Assembly (NCBI RefSeq): GCF_001857965.1
Contig: NZ_CP017774.1
Span: 2,108,001-2,172,000 of the forward strand
Reading direction: 5' to 3'
Length of the DNA stretch: 64,000 nucleotides
Source of the DNA: Flavobacterium commune
GTDB lineage: Bacteria > Bacteroidota > Bacteroidia > Flavobacteriales > Flavobacteriaceae
Shown here piece after piece: positions 50,630 through 61,087 of the stretch. A program made the position numbers and the translations under genes. A model generated the notes under the pieces. That model was not told where the DNA came from, searched no databases, and was given only the letters and a program-made list of their open reading frames with translations. Position 1 is the first letter of the stretch. Each line of letters begins with the position of its first letter.

Positions 50630-52390
50630 TTAATAAATCGAAATTTCAAATGGCATCATGGCCTGGATTCCTTTTCGGGATTGGAATTTCTTTACTTGCT
50701 GTAAGAGCTGGTAATTTTCGATGCCGATTTCCTCTTTTATGATGTTTTGTTTTGAGCTGCCAAAAGGGAGTTTAGCAAATACATCGTCAAGATCTTTTTC
50801 GTATTCGGGATAATTCTGAGTAGTGTAGTTTGAAGTTTTTGATAAACGGGCTGCTTCTACAATTGCGGCATTTAATCCGCCAATTTTATCGACAAGACCA
50901 ATTTTAAGTGCTTCGGCCCCTGACCAGACTCTTCCCTGAGCAATAGAATCTACAGTGGCAAAATTCATTTTTCGGCCCTGGGCAACGTGACTTACAAAGG
51001 TTTTATAGATGTGTTCAATGCTTTCGAGTGTAACGGTTTTGAAATTTTCGTCCATTGGAACAAAGGGACTATAATTGGCCGCATTTTGATGTGTTTTTAC
51101 CTGTTCGATATTGATGCCTATTTTTTTTGTCAGCTGATTAAAGTTGGGTAAAATACCAAAAACACCTATAGAACCTGTAATAGTATTGCTTTCGGCAAAA
51201 ATCGTATTGGCATTACAGGCAATATAATAACCTCCTGAAGCGGCATAATTACCCATTGAAACCACCACAGGTTTTATTTTTTTAGTCAATTCTACTTCTC
51301 TCCAAATCAAATCGGAAGTCAGTGCATTTCCTCCGGGACTATCAATTCTTAGTACAATTGCTTTTACTTTTTTGTCTTTTCGGGCTTCCTGCAATGAGCG
51401 ACGCATAGAACCTTCACCAATAGTATTTACATCACCTTCACCGCTTTGAATTTCGCCTTGAGCATAAATAACAGCTATTTTATCATCACTTTCAGAGACA
51501 ATAGAAGTCGTAATCATTTTATTAGTATAATCGTTTATCGAAATTTTGTTGTAGTCCTTATCAGGGCTAACTTTTAGTGCTTTTTTAATATCATTGTGAT
51601 AAACGTCTTCATAAGCAATCTGGTCTATAAGTTTTTGCTGTTTTGCCATTTCAGGAGTTCGAGCCAGTAAACCATTGGCAATTTCGTTTAATTTGGCAGT
51701 TGAAATTTTTCTGCTTTTCGAAATGTCAGCACAAACGGAATTCCAAATGGATTGTAGCAATGCCGTGGTTTGTTCTCTGTTGGCATCACTCATTTTATTT
51801 TCTAAGAAAGGTTCTACGGCACTTTTGTATTTTCCATGTCTAAGGACTTCCATTTTTACACCTGTTTTTTCCTGTAAATCTTTGAAAAACATAATTTCAG
51901 AAGATAATCCTTTGAAGTCCATTTCTCCCACAGGATTCAAATAAATAGAATTGGCTACGGAGTTTAAATAATATTCTTTTTGCGAATAGCTATTGGCGTA
52001 AGCCATGACAAATTTTCCAGATTTTTTGAAGTTTTCTAAAGCATTTCTCAACTCTTTACTCTGTGCCATTCCTAATTGGGAATTGTTGTTTAAAATAGAA
52101 ATTCCTTTGATGTTGTCGTCTATCGAAGCCACATCAATAGCGTTAATTACATCCGAAAACCCAATGTTTTTTTCTTCCGAAAAAAAACTCATCCAGGGAT
52201 CTTTGTATTTGCCGGCATAATCATATTTTACATCTTCAAGATTTAATTCGATTACCGAATTGGTTTTAAGAGCTTCTCCTTCTGTTTCCCCGCCAAAAAT
52301 TGCACCGATAAAAACGATTCCGAAAAAAAACAGCATTAGAAACACAAATAAACCTACAACCGTAGCGATAACATTGCTTAAAAACTTCAT
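50630..52390 (-). CDS. sppA: Signal peptide peptidase SppA (67K type)
   Basis: A 586-residue inner-membrane serine protease that degrades cleaved signal peptides. An N-terminal membrane segment (about 8-31) and two tandem SppA domains are seen. The general base is Lys189 (HGKYKSAVEPF) in the first domain. The nucleophile is Ser385 (NYAASGGYYIACNA) in the second, as in E. coli SppA. Length matches the 67K type. Confidence 0.95.
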   Translation of the reverse strand: MKFLSNVIATVVGLFVFLMLFFFGIVFIGAIFGGETEGEALKTNSVIELNLEDVKYDYAGKYKDPWMSFFSEEKNIGFSDVINAIDVASIDDNIKGISILNNNSQLGMAQSKELRNALENFKKSGKFVMAYANSYSQKEYYLNSVANSIYLNPVGEMDFKGLSSEIMFFKDLQEKTGVKMEVLRHGKYKSAVEPFLENKMSDANREQTTALLQSIWNSVCADISKSRKISTAKLNEIANGLLARTPEMAKQQKLIDQIAYEDVYHNDIKKALKVSPDKDYNKISINDYTNKMITTSIVSESDDKIAVIYAQGEIQSGEGDVNTIGEGSMRRSLQEARKDKKVKAIVLRIDSPGGNALTSDLIWREVELTKKIKPVVVSMGNYAASGGYYIACNANTIFAESNTITGSIGVFGILPNFNQLTKKIGINIEQVKTHQNAANYSPFVPMDENFKTVTLESIEHIYKTFVSHVAQGRKMNFATVDSIAQGRVWSGAEALKIGLVDKIGGLNAAIVEAARLSKTSNYTTQNYPEYEKDLDDVFAKLPFGSSKQNIIKEEIGIENYQLLQQVKKFQSRKGIQAMMPFEISIY

Positions 52391-52514
52391 AATATATTCT
52401 TTGAATTTGGAGGTAAAAATATCCGGATTTTTGATTGTTTTTCGAATTGGAATGCGGACACTTTGTGCAAATATATTGCTATTTCTAAAATTCTTTAGTT
52501 AATTTGTGCTTAAT

Positions 52515-53651
52515 ATGAGAGCACAACATCAGGTTATTTTATCCATTGGGAGTAATCAAGGCGAACGTTTAGAGGCAATTAAGCAATGTGTCGCATTAAT
52601 TCATCAGGAAATAGGAACGGTAATTCAGGTTTCCCGGGTTTATGAAACCGCAGCCTGGGGTTTTGATAGTGATGCTTTTTATAATTGTTCACTGGTTTTG
52701 CATACCTATCATTCTGCTCAACAAGTGCTCTTGAAAGCCTTGGATGTAGAGCAAAAATTAGGACGTATTAGGCAAAATGCCAGTGGTTATCAATCCCGGA
52801 TTATTGATATTGACATGATTGCTTTTGATGAGGAAATTATTGATACCGAAACGCTCTCTGTTCCACACCCATTGATGCAAGATCGAAAGTTTGTATTGCT
52901 TCCTTTTCAGGATTTAAAAATTAATTGGACGCATCCTGTTTTACAAAAAAATATTTTGGAGTTAATTGAAAGCTGTCCTGATGAAGGCATTTGTGTTGCT
53001 GTGGCTGATTTAGAAAATCCGTTGCAAAAGAACTCTTTTGATAAAACACATTATATCGCTTTTGAAGGAAATATTGGGGCAGGAAAAACCACATTGGCAA
53101 CCAAAATCGCAGCCGATTTTAATACAAAAACTTTATTAGAGCGTTTTGCTGAGAATTCTTTTTTGGCTAAGTTTTACAAAGATCAGCAGCGTTATGCTTT
53201 TCCGTTAGAACTTTCTTTTTTGGTCGATCGTTACCAGCAAATTTCAGAAGATTTGGCTTCGTTGGATTTGAAGAAAGATTTTTTAGTAGCCGATTATCAT
53301 GTTTTTAAATCGTTGATTTTCGCAAAAGTAACTTTGGAAGGGGCTGAATATCAATTGTATAAAAGTCTTTTTGATATTGTTTATAAAGAAATGCCTAAGC
53401 CAGATTTGTATGTTTATTTGTTACAACATCCTGAACAATTATTGGTAAACATAAAGAAAAGAGGCAGAGATTACGAGCAGGGAATTTCGGTTGAATATTT
53501 GGAAAAAATCAATAGTGCGTATTTGGCTTATTTGAATTCGCAAACCGAATTGAATGTTCTTATTATTGATGTAACCAATAGAGATTTTGTAAACAATCAA
53601 TCGGATTATCTTTTTATTTTAGATGAAATTCAAAAGAGAATCAATAGCTAA
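52515..53651 (+). CDS. folK: FolK-deoxynucleoside kinase fusion
   Basis: About 378 residues from the ATG at 52515 (a GTG three codons earlier is possible). Residues 1-160 are HPPK (FolK): ILSIGSNQGERLEAI, ETAAWGFDSDAFYN and SRIIDIDMIAFDEE with its catalytic Asp pair. Residues about 178-378 are a deoxynucleoside kinase with P-loop FEGNIGAGKTTLA and the DRY-like VDRYQQISEDL. The fusion joins a folate step to dNTP salvage and is, to my knowledge, usual in Bacteroidota. It is divergent from sppA. Confidence 0.92.
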   Translation: MRAQHQVILSIGSNQGERLEAIKQCVALIHQEIGTVIQVSRVYETAAWGFDSDAFYNCSLVLHTYHSAQQVLLKALDVEQKLGRIRQNASGYQSRIIDIDMIAFDEEIIDTETLSVPHPLMQDRKFVLLPFQDLKINWTHPVLQKNILELIESCPDEGICVAVADLENPLQKNSFDKTHYIAFEGNIGAGKTTLATKIAADFNTKTLLERFAENSFLAKFYKDQQRYAFPLELSFLVDRYQQISEDLASLDLKKDFLVADYHVFKSLIFAKVTLEGAEYQLYKSLFDIVYKEMPKPDLYVYLLQHPEQLLVNIKKRGRDYEQGISVEYLEKINSAYLAYLNSQTELNVLIIDVTNRDFVNNQSDYLFILDEIQKRINS

Positions 53652-53652
53652 T

Positions 53653-56600
53653 TTATCTTTTTAAAGAAAAATGTCCTCGGATTTCTGGTTTTCCTTCTTC
53701 TAATTTTATCACATACCAATAATCATTTGCTGGTAATAAGGCTCCGTTGAAAGTTCCGTCCCAATTAGGATTAGCATTGTTCAGGAATTTAATAAGTTTT
53801 CCGTAACGATCAAAGATTTGTACATACGCATTAGGGTATTTTGTCATTCCTTTGATTCCCCAATAGTCATTATAGGAATCATTGTTTGGGGTGAAATATT
53901 TTGGAATACCAACTACAATTACACTTTTAGAAACTACACCACAGCCGTTTTTGTCATTAATATAAACTTCGTGAATTCCTGCTGGGACATTATTAAATTG
54001 GTTAGAATTCTGCCAAAAATTAGATGCCTCATCTAAACTGAATTCATAGTCTCCAGGTCCAGTTACATTAACGGTAATGGAATTTTCATCGGACAATTCA
54101 ACGATTTCTATTGATGCAATAGTAGCTATATTGGAAGCATTTACGTTAATTGTTCTTGTTCTGCTGCAGCCTAAACTATTGATAGCTTCGATAGAGTAAT
54201 TTCCAATTTCATTTACGTCTATTGTAGGTGAGTTGATACCTAAATCGATTCCATCTTTTTTCCATATATAATTATAATCCGAAGTTGGAGTGTTATCGGT
54301 AATGCCTGCATCCAAAGTCACATAAAAAGTAGTTAGGTTAGAACAAACTAATTGGTTAGCACTTCCGTCAAGGTTAATATCAATATTAGGAAGAGGGTGT
54401 ACATTAAATTCAATTATCGTTGAAGCAGTACAATTTAGATTGTTAGGGTTTTCAACCGTTGCGGTAATCTTTTGTGTTCCAGTTACAAATAGATTAGGTA
54501 GTGGACTAGGTAGCAAAGCACCATTTTCATCATAAAATTTTAGAGTCATTCCTGTTTGTCCACCTAAAATTGTGGTGTCAAAACCAGTGGTGTCAAATGC
54601 ATATTTTCCGTCTTGTTCTAACGGATTGATTTCATCATCACAGCTAGTTGTTAATGCTGGATTTATAGAGAAAGCTTGCGGCGTTTTGTCTACAATAAAT
54701 TCAATAGTAGATTCGTCATAACATTGTGCCGGAGTGTTATTGGTTACTACTGCTTTTATTATTTGTGATGTTGTTGTGAAATTTGAAGGAAAGGGACTTG
54801 AAATAAGTACTCCGTTAACATCTTTTAGAGGATAGTTGTTTGAATCAAAATAGGTTACGGCTACATTGGTTTGTCCTTTTATTAGGTCAGACTCTAAAGT
54901 AACGGTATTAAAAGTAAAGATGCCATCATCATTGTCATCACATTGGCGGCTAATTATTACTGGATGAGCAGAAGGTAAGGCCTCAACTTTTAAACTGATG
55001 TATGGGCCAAGTCCAAAACAGGCATTTTCGATTTGACTATCTACCCGCACCCAAATATCTTGGGTATTTGGATAGCCAATGTTTCGGTAGTTAGTAATGT
55101 CTGTAATTTTATTCATTTCAGCTAAAGCATCTGCTTCATTTCTGTAATAGTTGATGTTGTAAATTTCAGTGGTTGGTAATAGTCCTTGAATAGTTGCTTT
55201 TGTTGCCGAAAGATCAAAGGAACTAATACCGTCTCTGTCGTTATTGTTAGTGTTATTATTGCCATTACTATCTAATAAATCATCACAAACTGGAGGGACT
55301 ATAATTTTAAAATTTGCAGGGATGTTGGTCGCAGAAACTATTAAGCTGATTTTGGCAACACTAAAACATCCTGTAAGTTTATTAGCTACCCTAGCCCAAA
55401 TATCCATGTTGGTAGAAGTAGTATTTTCGAAAGCTATCGGATTAGAAATTAAATCAGCTGCAACTCCGTTATTGGCTCCATTTAAAGTGGTATAGTAAGT
55501 AATAGTCTCGTTGTTGTAATTAGTAGATATAGCATCGTTTTTCACGGTTAAATTAAAAAGGGTTTTTCCGTCAGGTGATGTATCACTATCACATTGTAAA
55601 ATACTAATGTCATTTACAATTGGTAATGGATTAACTGTTGCTATTACAGTTTTTCTTTCGTTAATGCACCCAGCATCTACATAAAAGCTAGTGGTTGAGG
55701 ATAAAGTAGGTGTAGTGAAACTGTTTCCGTTTGCAATTGGTGTTGTTGCAGTTTGTGAATCGTACCAGTACACTGTTCCATTTTCGGCAGTTGCTTGTAG
55801 TATTACCGTTCCATTTCCACATCTTGTAGCTGGTGTCGTACTTGTAATTTTTGACATGCTTAGCGTTGTACTAGCTGAAAGATCTACAATAGGGTCGCCA
55901 GGCATTCCTCCGTATTCTACAATGTAGCCCGTTGGATGATAATTACCTGGCGGATCTCCATCGTTAGATAGGTCATTCCATGCGCCAGCCCTTCCTATTC
56001 CGGGAGCCGTAATGTGTGCATAATGTTCTCCAGTTGGTTTAAATGGCTGTATATTGTTGTTTGGTTCATTGTTGTTCCAATTTGCATAAAAATAGGGTGC
56101 TGTTGTCGTGCCATTACTTCTTCCGTTCCAAAAAACAGTTCCGGCTTCTGGTCCTGTCATCCATTTCCAGACATTTTCTGTTTCAACATCGCTACCTCCT
56201 ATCCATCCAGTTCCAGGGGCTTGAGCTCCGGCTAATTGGGCCTCCTCAGCAGAGGTTAGTGTAGCTAAATATCCCTGTAGTAGTCCGTAGTGTTTTTTTA
56301 GGGCTGCTGCATCTCTGGCAGCAGTCCAAGAAATTCCATAGCTGCTTACATATTCATAATAATGTCCATTACTGGGTAAATAGCTTACCTGTCCATTACC
56401 AATACTTATAGAAAAACTTCTTGTTCCAGAAGGGTTAGGAGAGGAATTATAAAATTCAACTGCTTCTATGGCAAATTTTAAATCTGAATAGGGTATTAAA
56501 TTGCCAGAAGAATTAAAAATTTTTAGTTTTCCTTCAGAAGCAATAAATGTGCTTGAAATAGAAGGATTGTTTAATTTGTAATCATTGTTTAATTGTAATA

Positions 56601-56841
56601 GATCTTGTCCAATTCTATAACCAGACGAAATTTGAATGTCAACTGCATTAGTACTCGTTTCAGATGGGTCGTGATTGATAATTACATTTTTTGCAATTTT
56701 TTGATACGTTTGAGGGCAGTATACATCGTAGCTTTCAGCTGTTATTGATGGAGGGTCAATTACAGTTGAGGTAGTAGCGGAATAATTATGATTGTAAAAA
56801 AAAAATAATACAATTACAATATGTAAAGTTTTGTTTATCAT
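53653..56841 (-). CDS. T9SS type B sorted surface protein with C-type-lectin-like domain
   Basis: A 1062-residue exported protein. A signal peptide (HNYSA) is followed by a C-type-lectin-like domain at about 165-330 (GISWTAARDAAALKKHYGLL, TGWIGGSDVETENVWKWMTG, NEPNN, AWNDL). Several Ig/PKD-like modules follow, with repeated phrases of the form (C)DD-x-(D/N)-G-x-x-x-F and VDxKTP/ALP. The last 85 residues (VVGIPKYFTPNNDSYNDYWG ending in IRGHFSLKR) are the type B C-terminal domain used for type IX secretion. It is probably surface-attached and glycan-binding; the ligand is unknown. Confidence 0.9.
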   Translation of the reverse strand: MINKTLHIVIVLFFFYNHNYSATTSTVIDPPSITAESYDVYCPQTYQKIAKNVIINHDPSETSTNAVDIQISSGYRIGQDLLQLNNDYKLNNPSISSTFIASEGKLKIFNSSGNLIPYSDLKFAIEAVEFYNSSPNPSGTRSFSISIGNGQVSYLPSNGHYYEYVSSYGISWTAARDAAALKKHYGLLQGYLATLTSAEEAQLAGAQAPGTGWIGGSDVETENVWKWMTGPEAGTVFWNGRSNGTTTAPYFYANWNNNEPNNNIQPFKPTGEHYAHITAPGIGRAGAWNDLSNDGDPPGNYHPTGYIVEYGGMPGDPIVDLSASTTLSMSKITSTTPATRCGNGTVILQATAENGTVYWYDSQTATTPIANGNSFTTPTLSSTTSFYVDAGCINERKTVIATVNPLPIVNDISILQCDSDTSPDGKTLFNLTVKNDAISTNYNNETITYYTTLNGANNGVAADLISNPIAFENTTSTNMDIWARVANKLTGCFSVAKISLIVSATNIPANFKIIVPPVCDDLLDSNGNNNTNNNDRDGISSFDLSATKATIQGLLPTTEIYNINYYRNEADALAEMNKITDITNYRNIGYPNTQDIWVRVDSQIENACFGLGPYISLKVEALPSAHPVIISRQCDDNDDGIFTFNTVTLESDLIKGQTNVAVTYFDSNNYPLKDVNGVLISSPFPSNFTTTSQIIKAVVTNNTPAQCYDESTIEFIVDKTPQAFSINPALTTSCDDEINPLEQDGKYAFDTTGFDTTILGGQTGMTLKFYDENGALLPSPLPNLFVTGTQKITATVENPNNLNCTASTIIEFNVHPLPNIDINLDGSANQLVCSNLTTFYVTLDAGITDNTPTSDYNYIWKKDGIDLGINSPTIDVNEIGNYSIEAINSLGCSRTRTINVNASNIATIASIEIVELSDENSITVNVTGPGDYEFSLDEASNFWQNSNQFNNVPAGIHEVYINDKNGCGVVSKSVIVVGIPKYFTPNNDSYNDYWGIKGMTKYPNAYVQIFDRYGKLIKFLNNANPNWDGTFNGALLPANDYWYVIKLEEGKPEIRGHFSLKR

Positions 56842-56873
56842 ATTGTAAAAATATTATTTTTTTGAATATAGCC

Positions 56874-57410
56874 TTATTTAGTCCAATTTATTTTTTTAAA
56901 TAAATCCCAAACAACGATTCCTGCACTTACGGAAATGTTCAATGAATGTTTGGTTCCTAACTGAGGAATTTCGATACAACCATCACATAAGGCTACGGCT
57001 TCCTGGGCAACACCATGCACTTCGTTTCCAAAAATCAAAGCGTATTTCTGTCCTTCTTTTACTTCAAAATTTTGTAGAAAAATAGCACTTTCAACCTGTT
57101 CGATAGCCAGTGTGATTACACCTTGTTGTTTTAAGGTGTTGATGGTGTCGAGTACGTTTTCGTTGTGTTCCCAAGTTACGGTTTCGGTTGCTCCCAGAGC
57201 TGTTTTGTGGATTTCTTTATTGGGAGGTGTCGCGGTGATGCCACATAAATATATTTTTTCAATCAAAAAAGCATCGGCAGTTCTAAAAACCGAACCAATG
57301 TTGTGTAAACTACGTACATCGTCTAAAACTAAAATAAGAGGTGTTTTTTCTGATTTTTTAAAGTCTTCAATGGATTTTCTCTCCAGCTCGCTATTTTCTA
57401 GTTTTCTCAT
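56874..57410 (-). CDS. TrmH/SpoU family RNA methyltransferase
   Basis: A 178-residue SPOUT methyltransferase. Motif 1 is DDVRSLHNIGSVFRTADAF, motif 2 is LIFGNEVHGV and motif 3 is EIPQLGTKHSLNISVSAGIV. It methylates a ribose 2'-OH in tRNA or rRNA, target unknown. It lacks an N-terminal substrate-binding domain, so it may be a TrmH/TrmL-type tRNA enzyme. It is the first gene upstream of the lectin-like gene, but a gap separates them. Confidence 0.9.
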   Translation of the reverse strand: MRKLENSELERKSIEDFKKSEKTPLILVLDDVRSLHNIGSVFRTADAFLIEKIYLCGITATPPNKEIHKTALGATETVTWEHNENVLDTINTLKQQGVITLAIEQVESAIFLQNFEVKEGQKYALIFGNEVHGVAQEAVALCDGCIEIPQLGTKHSLNISVSAGIVVWDLFKKINWTK

Positions 57411-57443
57411 TTTTTAATAATGGCATTTATTTGAAATAAAAAA

Positions 57444-57474
57444 AGCTTCCGATTTTAGGAAAGGAAGCTCTTTT
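57444..57474 (-). terminator. Terminator of the DUF1573 gene
   Basis: AGCTTCC (57444-57450) and GGAAGCT (57463-57469) pair, with a T-run on the minus strand. Confidence 0.75.
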
Positions 57475-57495
57475 GAGTAGTATGTATTTTAAAAA

Positions 57496-57939
57496 TTAGC
57501 TTTTTTTAGCATCATCAGGAAGTACTGTTCCTTTGATAGTTAGGGTTTTTGACGGCTGTCCTTCTGCATTTGAAGTGATGGTAACCGTTTTTGTAAAAGC
57601 ACCTACTCTGTCAGTTGCATATTTTACATTGATAACTGCTTTTGCACCCGGAGCAATTGGCTCTTTTGGGTAAGTTGGTACAGTACATCCGCATGAACCT
57701 ACAGCATTTGTAATGATTAAAGGTTTGTTTCCGTTATTTGTAAAAACAAATTCACGTTTTCCATCGGCATTGTGAGGAATTGTTCCGTAATCAATAGTCT
57801 CTTTTTCAAAAACCATTCCTGCTCCGTTTACTTTTACTATTTTGGTAGCGGTAGCTTTGATTTTTTTAGTTGTTGTTTGTGCTTTCGAGTTAGTAATTCC
57901 AAAAACAACTAGTGCAGCAAGTAAAATTATCTTTTTCAT
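57496..57939 (-). CDS. DUF1573 domain secreted protein
   Basis: A 147-residue protein with a signal peptide (NSKAQ, near residue 21) and one Ig-like DUF1573 domain (about 45-140). It has FEKETIDYGTIPHNADGKRE, the ITNAVGSCGCTVPTYPKEPI block with its CGC motif, and AVINVKYATDRVGAF. The function is unknown. It is monocistronic. Confidence 0.92.
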   Translation of the reverse strand: MKKIILLAALVVFGITNSKAQTTTKKIKATATKIVKVNGAGMVFEKETIDYGTIPHNADGKREFVFTNNGNKPLIITNAVGSCGCTVPTYPKEPIAPGAKAVINVKYATDRVGAFTKTVTITSNAEGQPSKTLTIKGTVLPDDAKKS

Positions 57940-58103
57940 CTTAATTATATATTTTAGTATTTGTAGAACAAAACTAAAGAAAAAATCATGCCAATGACTT
58001 AAATTTTACTTAAAAATGCTTTTAATTTTTGAAGTGATAGTTATTCGTTATAAAATTTTTAAATTCGCCTTCACATTTTTCTAATAATTAAATACGATAC
58101 AAA

Positions 58104-60710
58104 TTGGCATCTAAAGAGAAAACGCTTAAGGAAACCCCATTGATGAAGCAGTACAATGAGATAAAAAGAAAATATCCGGATGCTTGTTTACTGTTTAGAG
58201 TTGGCGATTTTTATGAGACATTTGGTGAAGATGCCATTCGCTCTGCAAAAATATTAGGAATTACATTAACAAAAAGAGGCGCGGGTTCAGAGACCGAAAC
58301 GGCTTTGGCAGGATTTCCACATCATTCTATTAATACCTATTTACCTAAATTAGTCAAGGCTGGGCTACGTGTTGCTATTTGCGATCAGCTGGAAGATCCT
58401 AAAATGACTAAAACCATTGTAAAGCGTGGTGTGACCGAACTTGTTACTCCCGGAGTTTCTATGAATGATGAGGTTTTGCATTCTAAAACGAATAATTTTT
58501 TGGCATCGGTTTATTTTTCAAATAAATCAATAGGGATTTCTTTTTTGGATGTTTCTACCGGAGAATTTCTTACTGCGCAGGGAAATGCAGAATATATCGA
58601 TAAATTATTGCAGAATTTCAGTCCGTCAGAGGTTTTAATTCAAAAGAATCATAAGAATGATTTTAAGACAAATTTTGGAGAAGATTATCATTGTTTTTAT
58701 CTGGAAGATTGGGTTTATAAAGAAGATTATGCTTTTGAAACATTGACCAAGCATTTCCAGACGATTTCTTTAAAAGGTTTTGGAGTCGAAGAATTAAAAG
58801 AAGGGATTATAGCTTCGGGGGCGGTTTTGTATTATTTGTCAGAAACACAACATAACAAAGTACAACACATCACGGCTATTCAGCGTATTGCCGAAGATGC
58901 TTATGTGTGGATGGATCGGTTTACGATACGAAATCTCGAATTGTACCACAGTTACAATCCTAATGCGGTTACGCTTTTGGATGTAATTGATAAAACGCTT
59001 TCGCCAATGGGAGGGCGTTTGTTGAAACGTTGGTTGGCATTGCCGTTAAAAGACGCGAATAAAGTACAAAGCCGTCATCAGGTGGTGGCTTATTTGAAAG
59101 AAAACCAGGAAGTATTGCAAAAAATGCAATACCAAATCAAACAAATTTCGGATTTAGAGCGATTGATATCTAAAATTGCTGCGGGAAAAGTGTCGCCTCG
59201 TGAAGTGGTTTACTTGAAAGAATCATTAGACGCTATTATTCCAATAAAAACGCTGTCGTTAGAAAGTCCGCAAGAAGCGGTGAAAGTTATTGGTGATAAT
59301 TTGCATAGTTGCGATTTATTGCGCGAAAAAATAAAAACTACATTGAATCAGGATGCGCCGGTGGCTATAGCCAAAGGAAATGCGATTGCTAAAGGAGTTA
59401 ATGAAGAGTTGGACGAATTGCGAGCGATTTCTACTTCGGGAAAAGAATTTTTAGAAGGGATTGAGGCGAGAGAGTCTGAACGCACGGGGATTTCGTCTTT
59501 AAAAATTTCGTTTAATAATGTTTTTGGTTATTATATAGAAGTTAGAAATACGCACAAAGATAAAGTTCCGACGGAGTGGATAAGAAAACAAACGCTGGTT
59601 AATGCCGAGCGTTACATTACCGAAGAGTTAAAAGAATACGAAGCGAAGATTTTAGGTGCTGAAGAAAAAATTCACAAAATTGAATCGGAATTATTCGAGC
59701 AATTAGTAGCTTGGATTGCTACTTATATCAAACCTGTTCAGTTAAATGCTAATTTGGTGGCGCAACTGGATTGTTTGTGTTCTTTTACCCAATTGGCTAT
59801 TGAGAACAATTATGTTTGTCCTGAACTGGATGAAACTTTCGAACTGGATATAAAAAACGGAAGACATCCTGTTATCGAAAAACAATTGCCGGTAGGTGTT
59901 CCTTATATTGCAAATGATGTTTTCCTGGATAGAGAAGCCCAGCAATTGATTATGATTACAGGTCCCAATATGTCGGGTAAGTCGGCTATTTTGCGTCAAA
60001 CAGCTTTAATTGTGCTCTTGGCTCAAATGGGAAGTTTTGTTCCTGCTGATAGTGTTAAAATGGGTCTTGTTGATAAAATATTTACCAGAGTAGGAGCGAG
60101 CGATAATATTTCGATGGGAGAATCCACTTTTATGGTCGAAATGAATGAAACGGCTTCGATTTTGAATAATATCTCCGATAGAAGTTTGGTTTTGTTGGAC
60201 GAAATTGGAAGAGGAACGAGTACTTATGACGGAATTTCGATTGCCTGGGCTATTGCAGAATATTTGCATGAGCATCCATCAAAGCCCAAAACATTATTTG
60301 CTACGCATTATCACGAGTTGAATGAAATGAGTGAATCTCTGACTCGAATTCAGAATTATAATGTGTCTGTAAAAGAGTTAAAAGATAATGTGCTTTTTAT
60401 TCGAAAATTAGTCAAAGGCGGAAGTGCACATAGTTTTGGAATTCATGTAGCAAAAATGGCGGGAATGCCACAAATTGTGATTTTAAAAGCGCAAAAGATT
60501 TTGAAGAAATTAGAGAAAGATCATTCTAGTGATGCGTTAAACGGAATTAAATCGGATAAGGAAGAAATGCAAATGAGTTTCTTTAATCTTGATGATCCTT
60601 TGTTGGAGGAAATCAAAGAAGAGATTTTAAATATTGATATCAATTCGGTTACTCCTGTTGAAGCTTTGATGAAGTTGAATGAAATTAAACGGATGTTAAC
60701 CCGAAAATAA
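58104..60710 (+). CDS. mutS: DNA mismatch repair protein MutS
   Basis: An 868-residue mismatch sensor. The N-terminal mismatch-binding Phe-x-Glu is in [13 protein letters not shown]. Connector, lever and clamp domains follow, then the ATPase with Walker [14 protein letters not shown] (about 620), [16 protein letters not shown] and [10 protein letters not shown]. It starts at a TTG at 58104 ([13 protein letters not shown]), which fits the family N-terminus. It is alone, and no mutL is seen nearby. Confidence 0.97.
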   Translation: MASKEKTLKETPLMKQYNEIKRKYPDACLLFRVGDFYETFGEDAIRSAKILGITLTKRGAGSETETALAGFPHHSINTYLPKLVKAGLRVAICDQLEDPKMTKTIVKRGVTELVTPGVSMNDEVLHSKTNNFLASVYFSNKSIGISFLDVSTGEFLTAQGNAEYIDKLLQNFSPSEVLIQKNHKNDFKTNFGEDYHCFYLEDWVYKEDYAFETLTKHFQTISLKGFGVEELKEGIIASGAVLYYLSETQHNKVQHITAIQRIAEDAYVWMDRFTIRNLELYHSYNPNAVTLLDVIDKTLSPMGGRLLKRWLALPLKDANKVQSRHQVVAYLKENQEVLQKMQYQIKQISDLERLISKIAAGKVSPREVVYLKESLDAIIPIKTLSLESPQEAVKVIGDNLHSCDLLREKIKTTLNQDAPVAIAKGNAIAKGVNEELDELRAISTSGKEFLEGIEARESERTGISSLKISFNNVFGYYIEVRNTHKDKVPTEWIRKQTLVNAERYITEELKEYEAKILGAEEKIHKIESELFEQLVAWIATYIKPVQLNANLVAQLDCLCSFTQLAIENNYVCPELDETFELDIKNGRHPVIEKQLPVGVPYIANDVFLDREAQQLIMITGPNMSGKSAILRQTALIVLLAQMGSFVPADSVKMGLVDKIFTRVGASDNISMGESTFMVEMNETASILNNISDRSLVLLDEIGRGTSTYDGISIAWAIAEYLHEHPSKPKTLFATHYHELNEMSESLTRIQNYNVSVKELKDNVLFIRKLVKGGSAHSFGIHVAKMAGMPQIVILKAQKILKKLEKDHSSDALNGIKSDKEEMQMSFFNLDDPLLEEIKEEILNIDINSVTPVEALMKLNEIKRMLTRK

Positions 60711-60780
60711 TTTTTTTTCATTTTTAAATTGAAGCAAATCAAAAGCTTAAAAAAAATATTGATTATTTTTTTGAAAAACG

Positions 60781-60811
60781 TTTGTGTAATCGAAAAAAGC
60801 TCTTAAATTTG
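60781..60811 (+). promoter_or_regulatory. Predicted promoter of the tRNA pair
   Basis: TTTG at 60781-60784, exactly 19 bases, then TAAATTTG at 60804-60811: a full match to the Bacteroidota vegetative promoter. The tRNA-Gly starts at 60862. Confidence 0.75.
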
Positions 60812-60861
60812 CATCCGCAATACAGAACAAGTATCGCGGTTCTTTATAAGAATTGAAAAAT

Positions 60862-60934
60862 GCGAAAATAGCTCAGTTGGTAGAGCGCGACCTTGCCAAG
60901 GTCGAGGTCGCGGGTTCGAGCCCCGTTTTTCGCT
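60862..60934 (+). tRNA. tRNA-Gly (anticodon GCC)
   Basis: The 73-base cloverleaf has acceptor stem GCGAAAA/TTTTCGC, the D-arm AGCTCAGTTGGTAGAGC, and an anticodon loop CTTGCCAAG reading GCC. The T-arm GCGGGTTCGAGCCCCGT and discriminator T complete it. CCA is not encoded. Confidence 0.97.
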
Positions 60935-60948
60935 CGATTTTACATCAT

Positions 60949-61034
60949 GCTCGGATGGTGAAATTGGTAGACACGCTGGACTTAAAATCCAGTGAACAGC
61001 AATGTTCGTGCGGGTTCAAGTCCCGCTCTGAGTA
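60949..61034 (+). tRNA. tRNA-Leu (anticodon TAA)
   Basis: An 86-base tRNA: acceptor GCTCGGA pairs with TCTGAGT with two G-T pairs, the anticodon loop CTTAAAA has anticodon TAA, and a long variable arm (GAACAGCAATGTTC) is present as required for tRNA-Leu. The T-arm is GCGGGTTCAAGTCCCGC. Its 3' end lies 54 bases before an integrase gene and probably forms the attachment site. Confidence 0.97.
61020..61034 (+). other. Likely attachment site (attL) in the tRNA-Leu 3' end
   Basis: Integration into tRNA 3' ends by tyrosine recombinases is common. The recombinase directly downstream makes the 3' half of tRNA-Leu the likely crossover region; exact limits need the missing right end of the element. 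Confidence 0.45.
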
Positions 61035-61039
61035 CAAAG

Positions 61040-61066
61040 AAACCCCTTATTTTTAAGGGGTTTTTT
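61040..61066 (+). terminator. Terminator of the tRNA pair
   Basis: ACCCCTT and AAGGGGT pair around ATTTTT within about 61040-61060, followed by TTTTT. It closes the tRNA transcript before the recombinase ATG at 61088. Confidence 0.85.
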
Positions 61067-61087
61067 GTTTTTGGCTCGGTTTTGAAA

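Noticed and set aside
60992..61087. Integrase start inside tRNA-Leu
   Set aside because: The upstream part would translate the tRNA and its terminator. The ATG at 61088 gives a normal integrase N-terminus.
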